Below, piece by piece: positions 9,010-16,098 of a stretch of 64,000 nucleotides of DNA (position 1 is the first letter of the stretch; each line of letters opens with the position of its first letter). The stretch comes from Brachyspira murdochii DSM 12563 (GTDB taxonomy: Bacteria > Spirochaetota > Brachyspiria > Brachyspirales > Brachyspiraceae): assembly GCF_000092845.1 (NCBI RefSeq), contig NC_014150.1, positions 372,001-436,000 on the forward strand. The letters run 5' to 3'. The notes below the pieces were generated by a model, which was not told the origin of the DNA, searched no databases, and was given only the letters and a program-made list of their open reading frames with translations. The translations under genes and the position numbers were made by a program.

Positions 9010-10183
9010 AATCTAATAAATCCGTATTTAAAAATTTTTGATTTTCTTGCTTCAAAGGCAGCTTTATTATAACTTCACTACCCTTCCCATATTCACTTTC
9101 TATTGTTATATTGCCGTTATGAGCCTCTATTATACGAACAACATTTGTAAGTCCAAGACCTGTGCCATGTCTTTTTGTGGTAAAATAAGGCTCAAATATT
9201 TTATTTAAATCTTCTTCTTTTATTCCTATACCCGTATCCTTTATACTTATAACAGCATAATTATCAATAGTTTTTAATTTTATATAAATCTCTTTTTTAT
9301 TATCATTCATAGCATCAATTGCATTCTGTATTATGTTAATTAAAGCCTGTTTTATATATCTTTCATCTAATTTTAGTATTAAATTGTCCTTATCAAATTT
9401 TATATCTATACTAACATTATTTTTTTCTATCTCATATTTTAAAAATGACACTGTAGAAAGAATAAGGGCATTTATATTAACATCTTCAATATTTAATTCT
9501 AATTTACGTACCGAAAACAAAAATGAGTTAATAGTATCTTCAAGCCTTCCGATTTCCTCTTTGATAATATCAGAATATTCTTTGAAATCTTTATAACACT
9601 GACAGTCATTATCCATATTCTTTTTTATTATCTTATCTATAAGCTGAACATATATAGAAATAGATCCAAGAGGATTTTTTATTTCATGTGCAACCCCAGC
9701 TGCAAGAGTAGTAAGTGATGCAAGCTGTTCTGCACGTTTAAGTTTCTGAGCACTTTCATAAGTTTTTGTTATATCAAATGCTTTTATAAGAGTGCCTATA
9801 ATTCTTCCCCTCTCTCCTATAGGAAGTATATTTATCTGAAGTATTCTTTCACTTTCATTATCTTTTAATAATTTAGTTTCTGCGTTACTACTATTAATAA
9901 GTTCAAGTATAGTTTTTCCTATATCATTATCAGGCATGCATTTTGAAAGAGATTCTCCTTCAGAGTTTCTAGGTATTGAAAACAAGAAGCAAGCCTTTTT
10001 ATTTATCCCCTGTATCATTCCTTCATTATCTATTGCTATTATACCCTCTTCAAGATTTTCTATAATGATATTTTGAGAATACCAAAGCGTAGATAATCTT
10101 TGAAACACTTTCTTCTTTTCAGCATCAGAAACTTTATCGAAATTCTGAAAAATTTTATCAAAAAACTGATTTGTCCTATTCAT
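9002..10183 (-). CDS. PAS-domain sensor histidine kinase, NtrB-like
   Basis: A 393-residue soluble kinase with no membrane segment. It has a PAS domain (about 40-160, with IIAIDNEGMIQGINKKA), the dimerisation/His region AAGVAHEIKNPLGS (phospho-acceptor His), and an HATPase domain with N box NIIQNAIDAM, G1 DTGIGI and G2 GTGLGL. It autophosphorylates and feeds the overlapping NtrC-type regulator. The absence of a membrane anchor points to a cytoplasmic signal read by the PAS domain; the ligand is unknown. No clear Shine-Dalgarno precedes the ATG. Confidence 0.93.
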   Translation of the reverse strand: MNRTNQFFDKIFQNFDKVSDAEKKKVFQRLSTLWYSQNIIIENLEEGIIAIDNEGMIQGINKKACFLFSIPRNSEGESLSKCMPDNDIGKTILELINSSNAETKLLKDNESERILQINILPIGERGRIIGTLIKAFDITKTYESAQKLKRAEQLASLTTLAAGVAHEIKNPLGSISIYVQLIDKIIKKNMDNDCQCYKDFKEYSDIIKEEIGRLEDTINSFLFSVRKLELNIEDVNINALILSTVSFLKYEIEKNNVSIDIKFDKDNLILKLDERYIKQALINIIQNAIDAMNDNKKEIYIKLKTIDNYAVISIKDTGIGIKEEDLNKIFEPYFTTKRHGTGLGLTNVVRIIEAHNGNITIESEYGKGSEVIIKLPLKQENQKFLNTDLLDYA

Positions 10184-10642
10184 TTTATAAAGTATAATAA
10201 AAATAAAAAAAACTTCAATAACAAAAAAACATTATAATTGAAAAATAAATTTAAATAATATAAAATATAATTATCTAATACAATTTAACTGCAGACTTTT
10301 TTAAAAACTATTTTTATATAATCAAAATTCTTAGATTTATCAATTTTTAATTGTTCTTTTTAATCATTTTATATATTATAAACCTATATACTAGACAAGC
10401 TCAGATACTCTTCACAAAAGTACAAATATAAAATAATGCTATATAGTACTAATTATGTTTTACATGTAGGATAAATTATTAAATTTATAATAAAATATAA
10501 AATGACTTTTGAGATAAGTCTAGGACCGCAGACTGTCTAAAATTTAGATATATAATATTATTTATCATAATACATTATAATTTAAATTATCACTATAAAC
10601 GAAAATAAATACCTATGAAACAATACAATACAAATATAAAAA
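10184..10642. other. Intergenic region with no gene, holding one copy of a dispersed 57-bp repeat
   Basis: About 460 bp of very AT-rich sequence between the aroF terminator and the kinase gene. It contains no ORF with coding character and no tRNA-like fold. It holds one copy of an interspersed repeat (10431-10487) and a short hairpin-capable segment near 10503-10520. Confidence 0.6.
10431..10487. repeat. 57-bp interspersed repeat, copy 1
   Basis: This block, which includes TAGTACTAATTATGTTTTAC, recurs at 49828-49884 with only two mismatches. Both copies are in non-coding sequence. Confidence 0.8.
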
Positions 10643-10676
10643 TAAAAAAGATGAATAGAATAAGCTCCATTCATCT
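10643..10676 (-). terminator. Rho-independent terminator of aroF
   Basis: A perfect 8-bp stem, AGATGAAT (10649-10656) / ATTCATCT (10669-10676), is followed on the minus strand by six U residues. It lies 35 bp past the aroF stop. Confidence 0.8.
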
Positions 10677-10710
10677 CTTAAAAAATATAATAATAATTTA
10701 TATAAACTAA

Positions 10711-11754
10711 TTATTTAGTATAAATCTTACCGTTATGTTTTTGTTTTATTTTTTGAACAGTATCAGATATCATATTAACAGATTCCATAATATCAGCAAA
10801 CACATCAGGTTTTATAGACTGTGCCCCATCACATAAAGCATGCTCTGGATCATTATGCACTTCTATTATCATACCATCTGCACCTGCAGAAATAGCTGAC
10901 AATGTGAGAGGAAGTGCCATCCATGATTTTCCGCTGGCATGCGAAGGATCTCCTATAACAGGCAAATGACTTAAACGCTTTATTGCAGGTATTGCACTTA
11001 CATCAAATGTATTTCTAGTATAAGTCTCAAATGTTCTTATACCTCTTTCGCATAGCACTACATTTTCATTACCTTGATTGAGTATATACTCAGCACTCAT
11101 AAGCCATTCTTCTATAGTGCTTGACAAACCTCTTTTTAAAAGTATAGGCTTTTTTAATTTTCCTACTTCTTTTAAAAGTTCAAAGTTCTGCATGTTTCTT
11201 GCTCCAATCTGAATCATGTCCACTGTATTATCAAAGTCCTCTAAATGTCTTATAGATACAATCTCACTTACGATAGGTATTCCAACTTCTTCTCTTGCAA
11301 GTTTTAATATTTTAAGTCCGTCCAAAGCTAATCCCTGAAATGCATAAGGAGAAGTTCTAGGTTTGAACGCTCCGCCTCTAAGTATAGAAGCACCAGAAGC
11401 CTTTACACTCTTAGCTATATTAATAACCTGCTCTTCACTTTCAACAGAACAAGGTCCTGCAATAATTGTAGGATTACCCTCCCCTATTTTTACTCCGCTT
11501 ACATCAACTATAGTGTCTTCTTTTTTGAACGCTCTATTTGCTCTTTTAAATGGCTCCTGCACTTTCAATACTTTAGATACTCCGGGCAAAGATGAGATTA
11601 AATCTCTGTCTATCTTTGAGGTATCCCCAACCATTCCTATTACTGTATAGTCCACTCCTACACTTTTATTAATCCCAAGACCTGCCTCTGTAAGCCTTTC
11701 TATAATGTTATTAATATGTTCTTCTTTGGCATTTGGTTTCATTACTACTATCAT
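10711..11754 (-). CDS. aroF: 3-deoxy-7-phosphoheptulonate (DAHP) synthase, type I-beta with ferredoxin-like N-domain
   Basis: This 347-residue enzyme condenses phosphoenolpyruvate and erythrose 4-phosphate, the first step of aromatic amino-acid synthesis. Residues 1-70 form the ferredoxin-like regulatory domain (MIVVMKPNAKEEH). The catalytic barrel shows IAGPCSVES, LRGGAFKPRTSPYAFQG, QIGARNMQNF, LKRG and GDPSHASGK. No chorismate mutase domain is fused. AAGGAG lies before the ATG at 11754. It is transcribed alone from a promoter about 390 bp upstream, through a leader carrying an aromatic-rich mini-ORF, a terminator-like hairpin and a duplicated copy of its own 5' end. This layout suggests feedback by attenuation. 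Confidence 0.95.
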   Translation of the reverse strand: MIVVMKPNAKEEHINNIIERLTEAGLGINKSVGVDYTVIGMVGDTSKIDRDLISSLPGVSKVLKVQEPFKRANRAFKKEDTIVDVSGVKIGEGNPTIIAGPCSVESEEQVINIAKSVKASGASILRGGAFKPRTSPYAFQGLALDGLKILKLAREEVGIPIVSEIVSIRHLEDFDNTVDMIQIGARNMQNFELLKEVGKLKKPILLKRGLSSTIEEWLMSAEYILNQGNENVVLCERGIRTFETYTRNTFDVSAIPAIKRLSHLPVIGDPSHASGKSWMALPLTLSAISAGADGMIIEVHNDPEHALCDGAQSIKPDVFADIMESVNMISDTVQKIKQKHNGKIYTK

Positions 11755-11807
11755 AATAAATACTCCTTAAATGAAATAATTAATTAAAAATCAATAAGCT
11801 AAAAAAT

Positions 11808-11870
11808 ATAAAAATTGTGAGTGTCTGGTATTCGTAAGAATACCAGAGCCTTAAAACGAACAATTTTTAT
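11808..11870. repeat. Palindromic repeat with conserved ends and variable core, copy 1
   Basis: The 11-bp ends ATAAAAATTGT (11808-11818) and ACAATTTTTAT (11860-11870) are perfect inverted repeats. The core is a separate perfect hairpin, TCTGGTATTC-GTAA-GAATACCAGA (11824-11847). The same ends, including flanking GAG and CGA and the trailing TAGCAA, recur twice near 61.5-61.7 kb around a different core. On the minus strand this copy is followed by a U-rich run and could end transcription inside the aroF leader. Confidence 0.75.
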
Positions 11871-11946
11871 TAGCAACAATTATAAGTCTTTCTATAATGT
11901 TATTAATATGTTCCTCTTTTGCATTTGGTTTCATTACCACTATCAT
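11851..11946 (-). CDS. 31-codon truncated duplicate of the aroF start (possible second leader ORF)
   Basis: The first 21 residues (MIVVMKPNAKEEHINNIIER and L) repeat the N-terminus of DAHP synthase exactly. Ten unrelated residues (IIVANKNCSF) then precede a stop, inside the palindromic repeat. AAGGAG is retained before the ATG, so translation is plausible. It is too short to be an enzyme and is either duplication debris or a second translated element of the leader. Confidence 0.55.
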   Translation of the reverse strand: MIVVMKPNAKEEHINNIIERLIIVANKNCSF

Positions 11947-12005
11947 AATAAATTCTCCTTAAAAAACAGTTAATTAAAAATTGATGAACTTAAATATAAA
12001 AATTA
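11883..12005 (-). repeat. Duplicated copy of the aroF 5' untranslated region and first codons
   Basis: Sequence 11883-12005 aligns with 11691-11816 over about 120 bp, covering the first 21 codons, the Shine-Dalgarno and the AT-rich leader. Most differences are single substitutions. Similarity stops at the edge of the palindromic repeat lying between the two copies. Confidence 0.8.
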
Positions 12006-12048
12006 AGTATTAATAAAAAGTTTAAATATATAAATTTGTTTTTGTTAG

Positions 12049-12094
12049 AAAAAATAGATACTCCGGCGTCTTAAACGCCATAATAGAAGAAGTA
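12049..12094 (-). terminator. Terminator-like attenuator hairpin of the aroF leader
   Basis: On the minus-strand RNA, GGCGU (12079-12075) pairs with ACGCC (12069-12065). An outer helix, UACUUC (12094-12089) with GGAGUA (12064-12059), can stack directly on it. UCUA and six U residues (12054-12049) follow. The outer 5' arm is itself the UAC UUC (Tyr-Phe) codons of the leader ORF. A ribosome waiting on those codons would therefore break the structure. The pairing was worked out by hand. Confidence 0.6.
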
Positions 12095-12142
12095 ATAAGC
12101 GTAAATGCTTTTGAAATTAATTGAAAATAAATTACCTTTCAT
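12071..12142 (-). CDS. Aromatic-rich leader peptide of aroF (candidate attenuator peptide)
   Basis: A 23-codon ORF from ATG 12142 to TAA 12073-12071. Nine of 23 residues are Phe or Tyr, and the last ten read YAYYFFYYGV. It lies in the 5' leader of DAHP synthase, on the same strand, with its ATG only about nine bases after the -10 box, so translation would be essentially leaderless. The stop codon falls in the loop of the terminator-like hairpin. Clustered codons for the pathway's end products directly before a terminator are the hallmark of ribosome-mediated attenuation. I infer that Phe/Tyr shortage stalls ribosomes here and lets transcription reach aroF. There is no independent proof of translation. 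Confidence 0.65.
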   Translation of the reverse strand: MKGNLFSINFKSIYAYYFFYYGV

Positions 12143-12150
12143 AGTAATAA

Positions 12151-12178
12151 ATTATATACAAAAAATGTAAAAAGTCAA
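12151..12178 (-). promoter_or_regulatory. Strong sigma70-type promoter of the aroF leader
   Basis: TTGACT (12178-12173) and TATAAT (12156-12151) on the minus strand are 16 bp apart. The start point should fall at about 12145-12142, at or next to the leader-peptide ATG. Confidence 0.75.
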
Positions 12179-12210
12179 GACTTTATAATTTTTTAAACTC
12201 ATAAAACAGA

Positions 12211-12239
12211 TAAAAGCACCTGCAAAAATACAGATGCTT
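12211..12239 (-). terminator. Terminator-like hairpin after deoD
   Basis: A 9-bp stem with one mismatch, AAGCACCTG (12214-12222) / CAGATGCTT (12231-12239), begins 13 bp past the deoD stop. The U-run on the minus strand is short. Confidence 0.55.
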
Positions 12240-12251
12240 ATTAATTTGATA

Positions 12252-12950
12252 TTATGCCAAAGATAAGGCTACTTCCATCATATTAGTAAAAGTTTTCTCT
12301 CTCTGTTCAGCAGTTGTAGCCTCACCTGTAACAAGAGAATCCGAAATAGTAACCATACAAAGAGCATTAACTCCAGCATAAGCAGCATTCATATATAAAG
12401 CAGCAGCTTCCATCTCAACAGCCAATACTCCCATTTTAGCCCATTTCGGCGTTGCATTATTAGCCCCGTAAAATACATCAGATGAAACTATATTGCCAAC
12501 CTGATAATTAATATTCATTTCATCAGCTTTATTAACAGCTTTTCTAAGTAATTCATAACTAGCTATAGGAGCAAAAGTACCCGGAAGTTCATACTGAGAA
12601 GCATAATTAGAATCAGTGCACGCCCCCATTGCTATAACTAAATCTCCTATATGAAGTTTATCAGATAAAGCCCCAGCTGTACCAATACGTATTAAGTTCT
12701 TACAGCCGTAAAAATGAATAAGCTCATAAGAATATATACTGCAAGAAGGCATTCCCATACCTGTGCCTTGAACAGAAACTTTTTTTCCTTTATAAGTACC
12801 TGTAAAACCAAACATATTTCTTATAGAGTTATACTGAACAACATTTTCTAAGAAATTTTCAGCTATAAATTTTGCTCTTAAAGGATCCCCCGGTAAAAGT
12901 ATAGTCTCTGCAATATCGCCTTTATTTGCTCCTATATGAGGTGTAGCCAT
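12252..12950 (-). CDS. deoD: Purine-nucleoside phosphorylase, hexameric DeoD type
   Basis: This 232-residue enzyme splits (deoxy)ribonucleosides of adenine, guanine and hypoxanthine with phosphate in purine salvage. It has the N-terminal [30 protein letters not shown], the phosphate-binding [15 protein letters not shown] and the late catalytic Asp segment TISDSL. Length is normal for the family. AAGGAG precedes the ATG. It is a single-gene unit with its own promoter and terminator. Confidence 0.96.
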   Translation of the reverse strand: MATPHIGANKGDIAETILLPGDPLRAKFIAENFLENVVQYNSIRNMFGFTGTYKGKKVSVQGTGMGMPSCSIYSYELIHFYGCKNLIRIGTAGALSDKLHIGDLVIAMGACTDSNYASQYELPGTFAPIASYELLRKAVNKADEMNINYQVGNIVSSDVFYGANNATPKWAKMGVLAVEMEAAALYMNAAYAGVNALCMVTISDSLVTGEATTAEQREKTFTNMMEVALSLA

Positions 12951-12986
12951 AGTATTTTACTCCTTTGTTTTTATATTATTTGTATT

Positions 12987-13015
12987 ATTATAAATATTAA
13001 TCTTTTTTATATCAA
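12987..13015 (-). promoter_or_regulatory. Promoter of deoD
   Basis: TTGATA (13015-13010) and TATAAT (12992-12987) on the minus strand are separated by 17 bp and lie about 37 bp upstream of the ATG. Confidence 0.7.
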
Positions 13016-13084
13016 GTAAAAATAATATTCGATTTTTTATTATAAATTATAGAAATATAAATAAAAATAATATAATATAATTGT

Positions 13085-13642
13085 ATGAGTAAAGTATTAA
13101 AACAATCAAAGGCTGTTCTCATTACAGCATTAATGTATAATGATATTAATATATATAATTTGGCATTAGAAAAACTTATAAATAATTTTGGAGAGATTGA
13201 AGTCATAAGTGATGAGTATTTATTTTCTCATTCTATATACTATAAAGAAGAAATGGGAGATACTCTTAATAAAAGATTTATAGTATTTAAGAATATGATA
13301 GAAAGAGATTATATAAGCAATGTAAAGAGAATTACTGACAATATAGAGAGAGAATATTTAGATGATAAAAACAACCGTAAAATAAATATAGACCCAGCAA
13401 TACTAACACTCGAAAACTTTATTTTAGTTACAAATAAAAACTTCACACATAGAATATATTTAAAAGACGGAGTATTTGCTGATTTAACACTTATCTATAA
13501 AAAGAAAGAAGGCTATACAGAACTTCCTTGGACTTATGCAGATTATTCAAGCGATGAAACAAAAAAGTTTTTAAAAAAAATAAGAGAGCTGTTCTATAAC
13601 CGACTTATAGAAAGCTCTCCATTTGGTTCTAATTGGAAATAA
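13085..13642 (+). CDS. DUF4416 family protein
   Basis: A 185-residue cytoplasmic protein matching the DUF4416 pattern: an opening KAVLITALMYND, then FSHSIYYKEEMGD, the NIDPAILTLENF segment, HRIYLKDGVFADLTL and the C-terminal LPWTYADY. The family occurs in spirochaetes and some Gram-negatives; no function is established that I know of. The ATG at 13085 is divergent from deoD. It converges with, and almost touches, the first chemoreceptor gene. Confidence 0.8.
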   Translation: MSKVLKQSKAVLITALMYNDINIYNLALEKLINNFGEIEVISDEYLFSHSIYYKEEMGDTLNKRFIVFKNMIERDYISNVKRITDNIEREYLDDKNNRKINIDPAILTLENFILVTNKNFTHRIYLKDGVFADLTLIYKKKEGYTELPWTYADYSSDETKKFLKKIRELFYNRLIESSPFGSNWK

Positions 13643-13645
13643 TTT

Positions 13646-15907
13646 TTAAGAATCTTTTATTCCGGCAATTCTTACGAACTCTTTATCCCATACTCCAATA
13701 TGTTCTATTAAAAGTTTTGCTAAAAGCTCAGAAAAATCAGTTGCAACCTTTTTCCAATCGCTGCTTGATTTGAATGCTTTATACTGATCATCAATAGCCT
13801 TTTCAAATCTTCTATGTTCTTCAAAATGTTCTTTAATTTTATGGTATTTATCTTTATTTGCAACCTGTATTTTCTGTTCTTCTGCAAAATGGTATTTAGT
13901 ATAATTAATAGCACCTTTAAATGCCTCATCAACATCTGCTTTTACACCATTATATAAAGCCGAATGAACTTTGTTTGCATATTCAATAATCTGAACATGC
14001 TGGCTGTCTATAGTTTTATTATGAGTATAATACTGATCCAGCCATTCTAATTGTCTAGCACCTACTTTAAAGAAACTCATAGCATCTGCTAATTCTTCCA
14101 TTTGCTGTTCAAGCTCTTTTGATGATTCATGCATAGAAGATACTAATGAACTATTTCCTTGGGTTTGGGCGTCCATATTTGACATAGCATTATTAATACT
14201 ATCTATACCTATAAGCTGTTCTTTAGTAGTGTTAGCCATATCGGCAATAACTTTAGTAGTTTCTTCTATTTTACTTTCAATATCCTCAAATAAAGTTCTT
14301 GACATATTAGCAGAATCTGTTGCCTTTTTAACTTTTTCATTACTTTCTCCAATAAAAGAAGTAATATTATTAACAGAACTTTGAGTAGTTTGAGCCAAGT
14401 TTCTAACTTCAGAAGCTACAACAGCAAAACCTCTTCCCTGGTCTCCAGCTCTTGCCGCCTCTACGGAAGCATTTAAAGCAAGTATATTAGTTTGAAAAGC
14501 AATATCTTCAATGAATTTAACTAAACCGCTAATTTTTTGGCTGTATTCAAAAGCCTGACTAGTATTCTGAGCTGTTTCTGCAATAATACTTCCAGCTTCT
14601 TCAACCGCATTTCTAGCATTTATCATCATATCATTAATTATAGCAGCATTTTCAGCAGTTTTCTTTATAGTGCTTGAAATCTCTTCTGTAGCTTCTGCTG
14701 TTTTCTCCAAATCAGCTGCCTGACTCAATGTTCTTGAAGCCAAATCTTTATTGGAATAAGAAAGTGAATATGCTGTTCTTTTTGTTAATGCAACATTAGA
14801 ATTAGCAATATTAATGATATTTTTTATAGATGTTTTCATATGATCAAAACTCATTATAAGTTCGCCTATTTCATCTTTTCTAGCTAGATATTTTTCTCTG
14901 ATATCAAAAGTTAAATCTCCTGTAGAAATTAAATTAGCAAGTCTTAATGCTTCTTTTAGAGGTGAAATTAATCTTCTTGTAAATCCTGTTATCATAACAG
15001 CTACAATAACAATTATAATAAATGAGAATAATACTGCAAATAATACTGTTTTACCCAATGAAGCATATAATTCGCTTTCTAATATGCTTATAATAATATA
15101 CCAATTAGTATTATCTATATTATAATAAGACATTAAATATCCCTGTTTATTAGCATCTTTATAATGAAGCATTCCATTACCATTTCTAATAACTTCATCA
15201 TAATAATCTGCATTATTTTCAACGCTCAATATTTTATTTTTATCCTGATGAGCTAATAACATCTTATTGCTGTCTATAATAGAGATTCTTCCGCTTTCAC
15301 CTATTTTGGCATTCAAAATATACCTGTCTATCAAATCACCCCAATCAACATTTCCTGCTAATACCCCGATTACTCTTCCATTATTATCCTTAATACCTCT
15401 CCATATCCTATAAGTAGGATTACCAGTAGCTACTGATTTAGTAATAGTTGTCTCTCCGCCTGAATTATACCCTCCAGACACAAATTTTTTCCAGCCTTCA
15501 TCATTTACATTCATAGAAACATTATTTAATATTCCATTCTCAGAATCTATTATGGCTCTTCCATTTAAATCTAGTAAAATAAAATTAATAAATGAATTTC
15601 TTGAATTTTTAAAATATTTTAAAGCCTCTTCTGCCCTAAGCCTCAAATTGGGATCTTCTTGATTCTGAAGGAAACTTACAAGAGCTTCAGTAGTAACAAA
15701 GTTCGCCATAGAACTGTTATTATCATCTAACCATAAATTTATAAGGTTCTTATAGGAAATAGATGTAGATTCAAAACCGCTTTCAATAGTATTATCTATA
15801 ACTTTAGTACTCAAAAATAATACAGTACCTATACTCAAAAACATTGACAACACTATAGCTGTTATAAATAGTACGGGTATTTTAAATCTTAAACTATATA
15901 TTTTCAT
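13646..15907 (-). CDS. Methyl-accepting chemotaxis protein with C-terminal hemerythrin domain (paralogue A)
   Basis: A 753-residue chemoreceptor with a transmembrane helix near residues 8-30, a periplasmic Cache-type sensor (about 35-280), a second transmembrane helix (about 285-308) and HAMP ([18 protein letters not shown]). The signalling hairpin has its tip at [20 protein letters not shown], and a bacteriohemerythrin domain occupies about 620-750. The diiron ligands are readable: QHVQII, HFAEE (HxxxE), HFEEH (HxxxH), HIGVWD (HxxxxD). It probably reports oxygen or redox state to CheA. The start at 15907 is preferred over an ATG six codons upstream because GGGGA precedes it and the product then aligns with paralogue B. 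Confidence 0.92.
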   Translation of the reverse strand: MKIYSLRFKIPVLFITAIVLSMFLSIGTVLFLSTKVIDNTIESGFESTSISYKNLINLWLDDNNSSMANFVTTEALVSFLQNQEDPNLRLRAEEALKYFKNSRNSFINFILLDLNGRAIIDSENGILNNVSMNVNDEGWKKFVSGGYNSGGETTITKSVATGNPTYRIWRGIKDNNGRVIGVLAGNVDWGDLIDRYILNAKIGESGRISIIDSNKMLLAHQDKNKILSVENNADYYDEVIRNGNGMLHYKDANKQGYLMSYYNIDNTNWYIIISILESELYASLGKTVLFAVLFSFIIIVIVAVMITGFTRRLISPLKEALRLANLISTGDLTFDIREKYLARKDEIGELIMSFDHMKTSIKNIINIANSNVALTKRTAYSLSYSNKDLASRTLSQAADLEKTAEATEEISSTIKKTAENAAIINDMMINARNAVEEAGSIIAETAQNTSQAFEYSQKISGLVKFIEDIAFQTNILALNASVEAARAGDQGRGFAVVASEVRNLAQTTQSSVNNITSFIGESNEKVKKATDSANMSRTLFEDIESKIEETTKVIADMANTTKEQLIGIDSINNAMSNMDAQTQGNSSLVSSMHESSKELEQQMEELADAMSFFKVGARQLEWLDQYYTHNKTIDSQHVQIIEYANKVHSALYNGVKADVDEAFKGAINYTKYHFAEEQKIQVANKDKYHKIKEHFEEHRRFEKAIDDQYKAFKSSSDWKKVATDFSELLAKLLIEHIGVWDKEFVRIAGIKDS

Positions 15908-16098
15908 AATTTTATCCCCATTCATATATTATTTATTAAATAATAACATCTATAAGAAATAATTTCAATATAGAATACTATCTTATAAGTAATCATTATC
16001 AATAATGTATTATAAATTTATCTATTAAAATATAAGAATTTTTTACAACATATCGTAATATTTTTTCAATATTTATAAGTTTTTAAAGAAAAAATATT

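Noticed and set aside
10500-10560. tRNA-like or small RNA fold in the gap before the kinase gene
   Set aside because: A short stem (GACTT/AAGTC) is present, but no acceptor or T-loop pattern; too weak to annotate.
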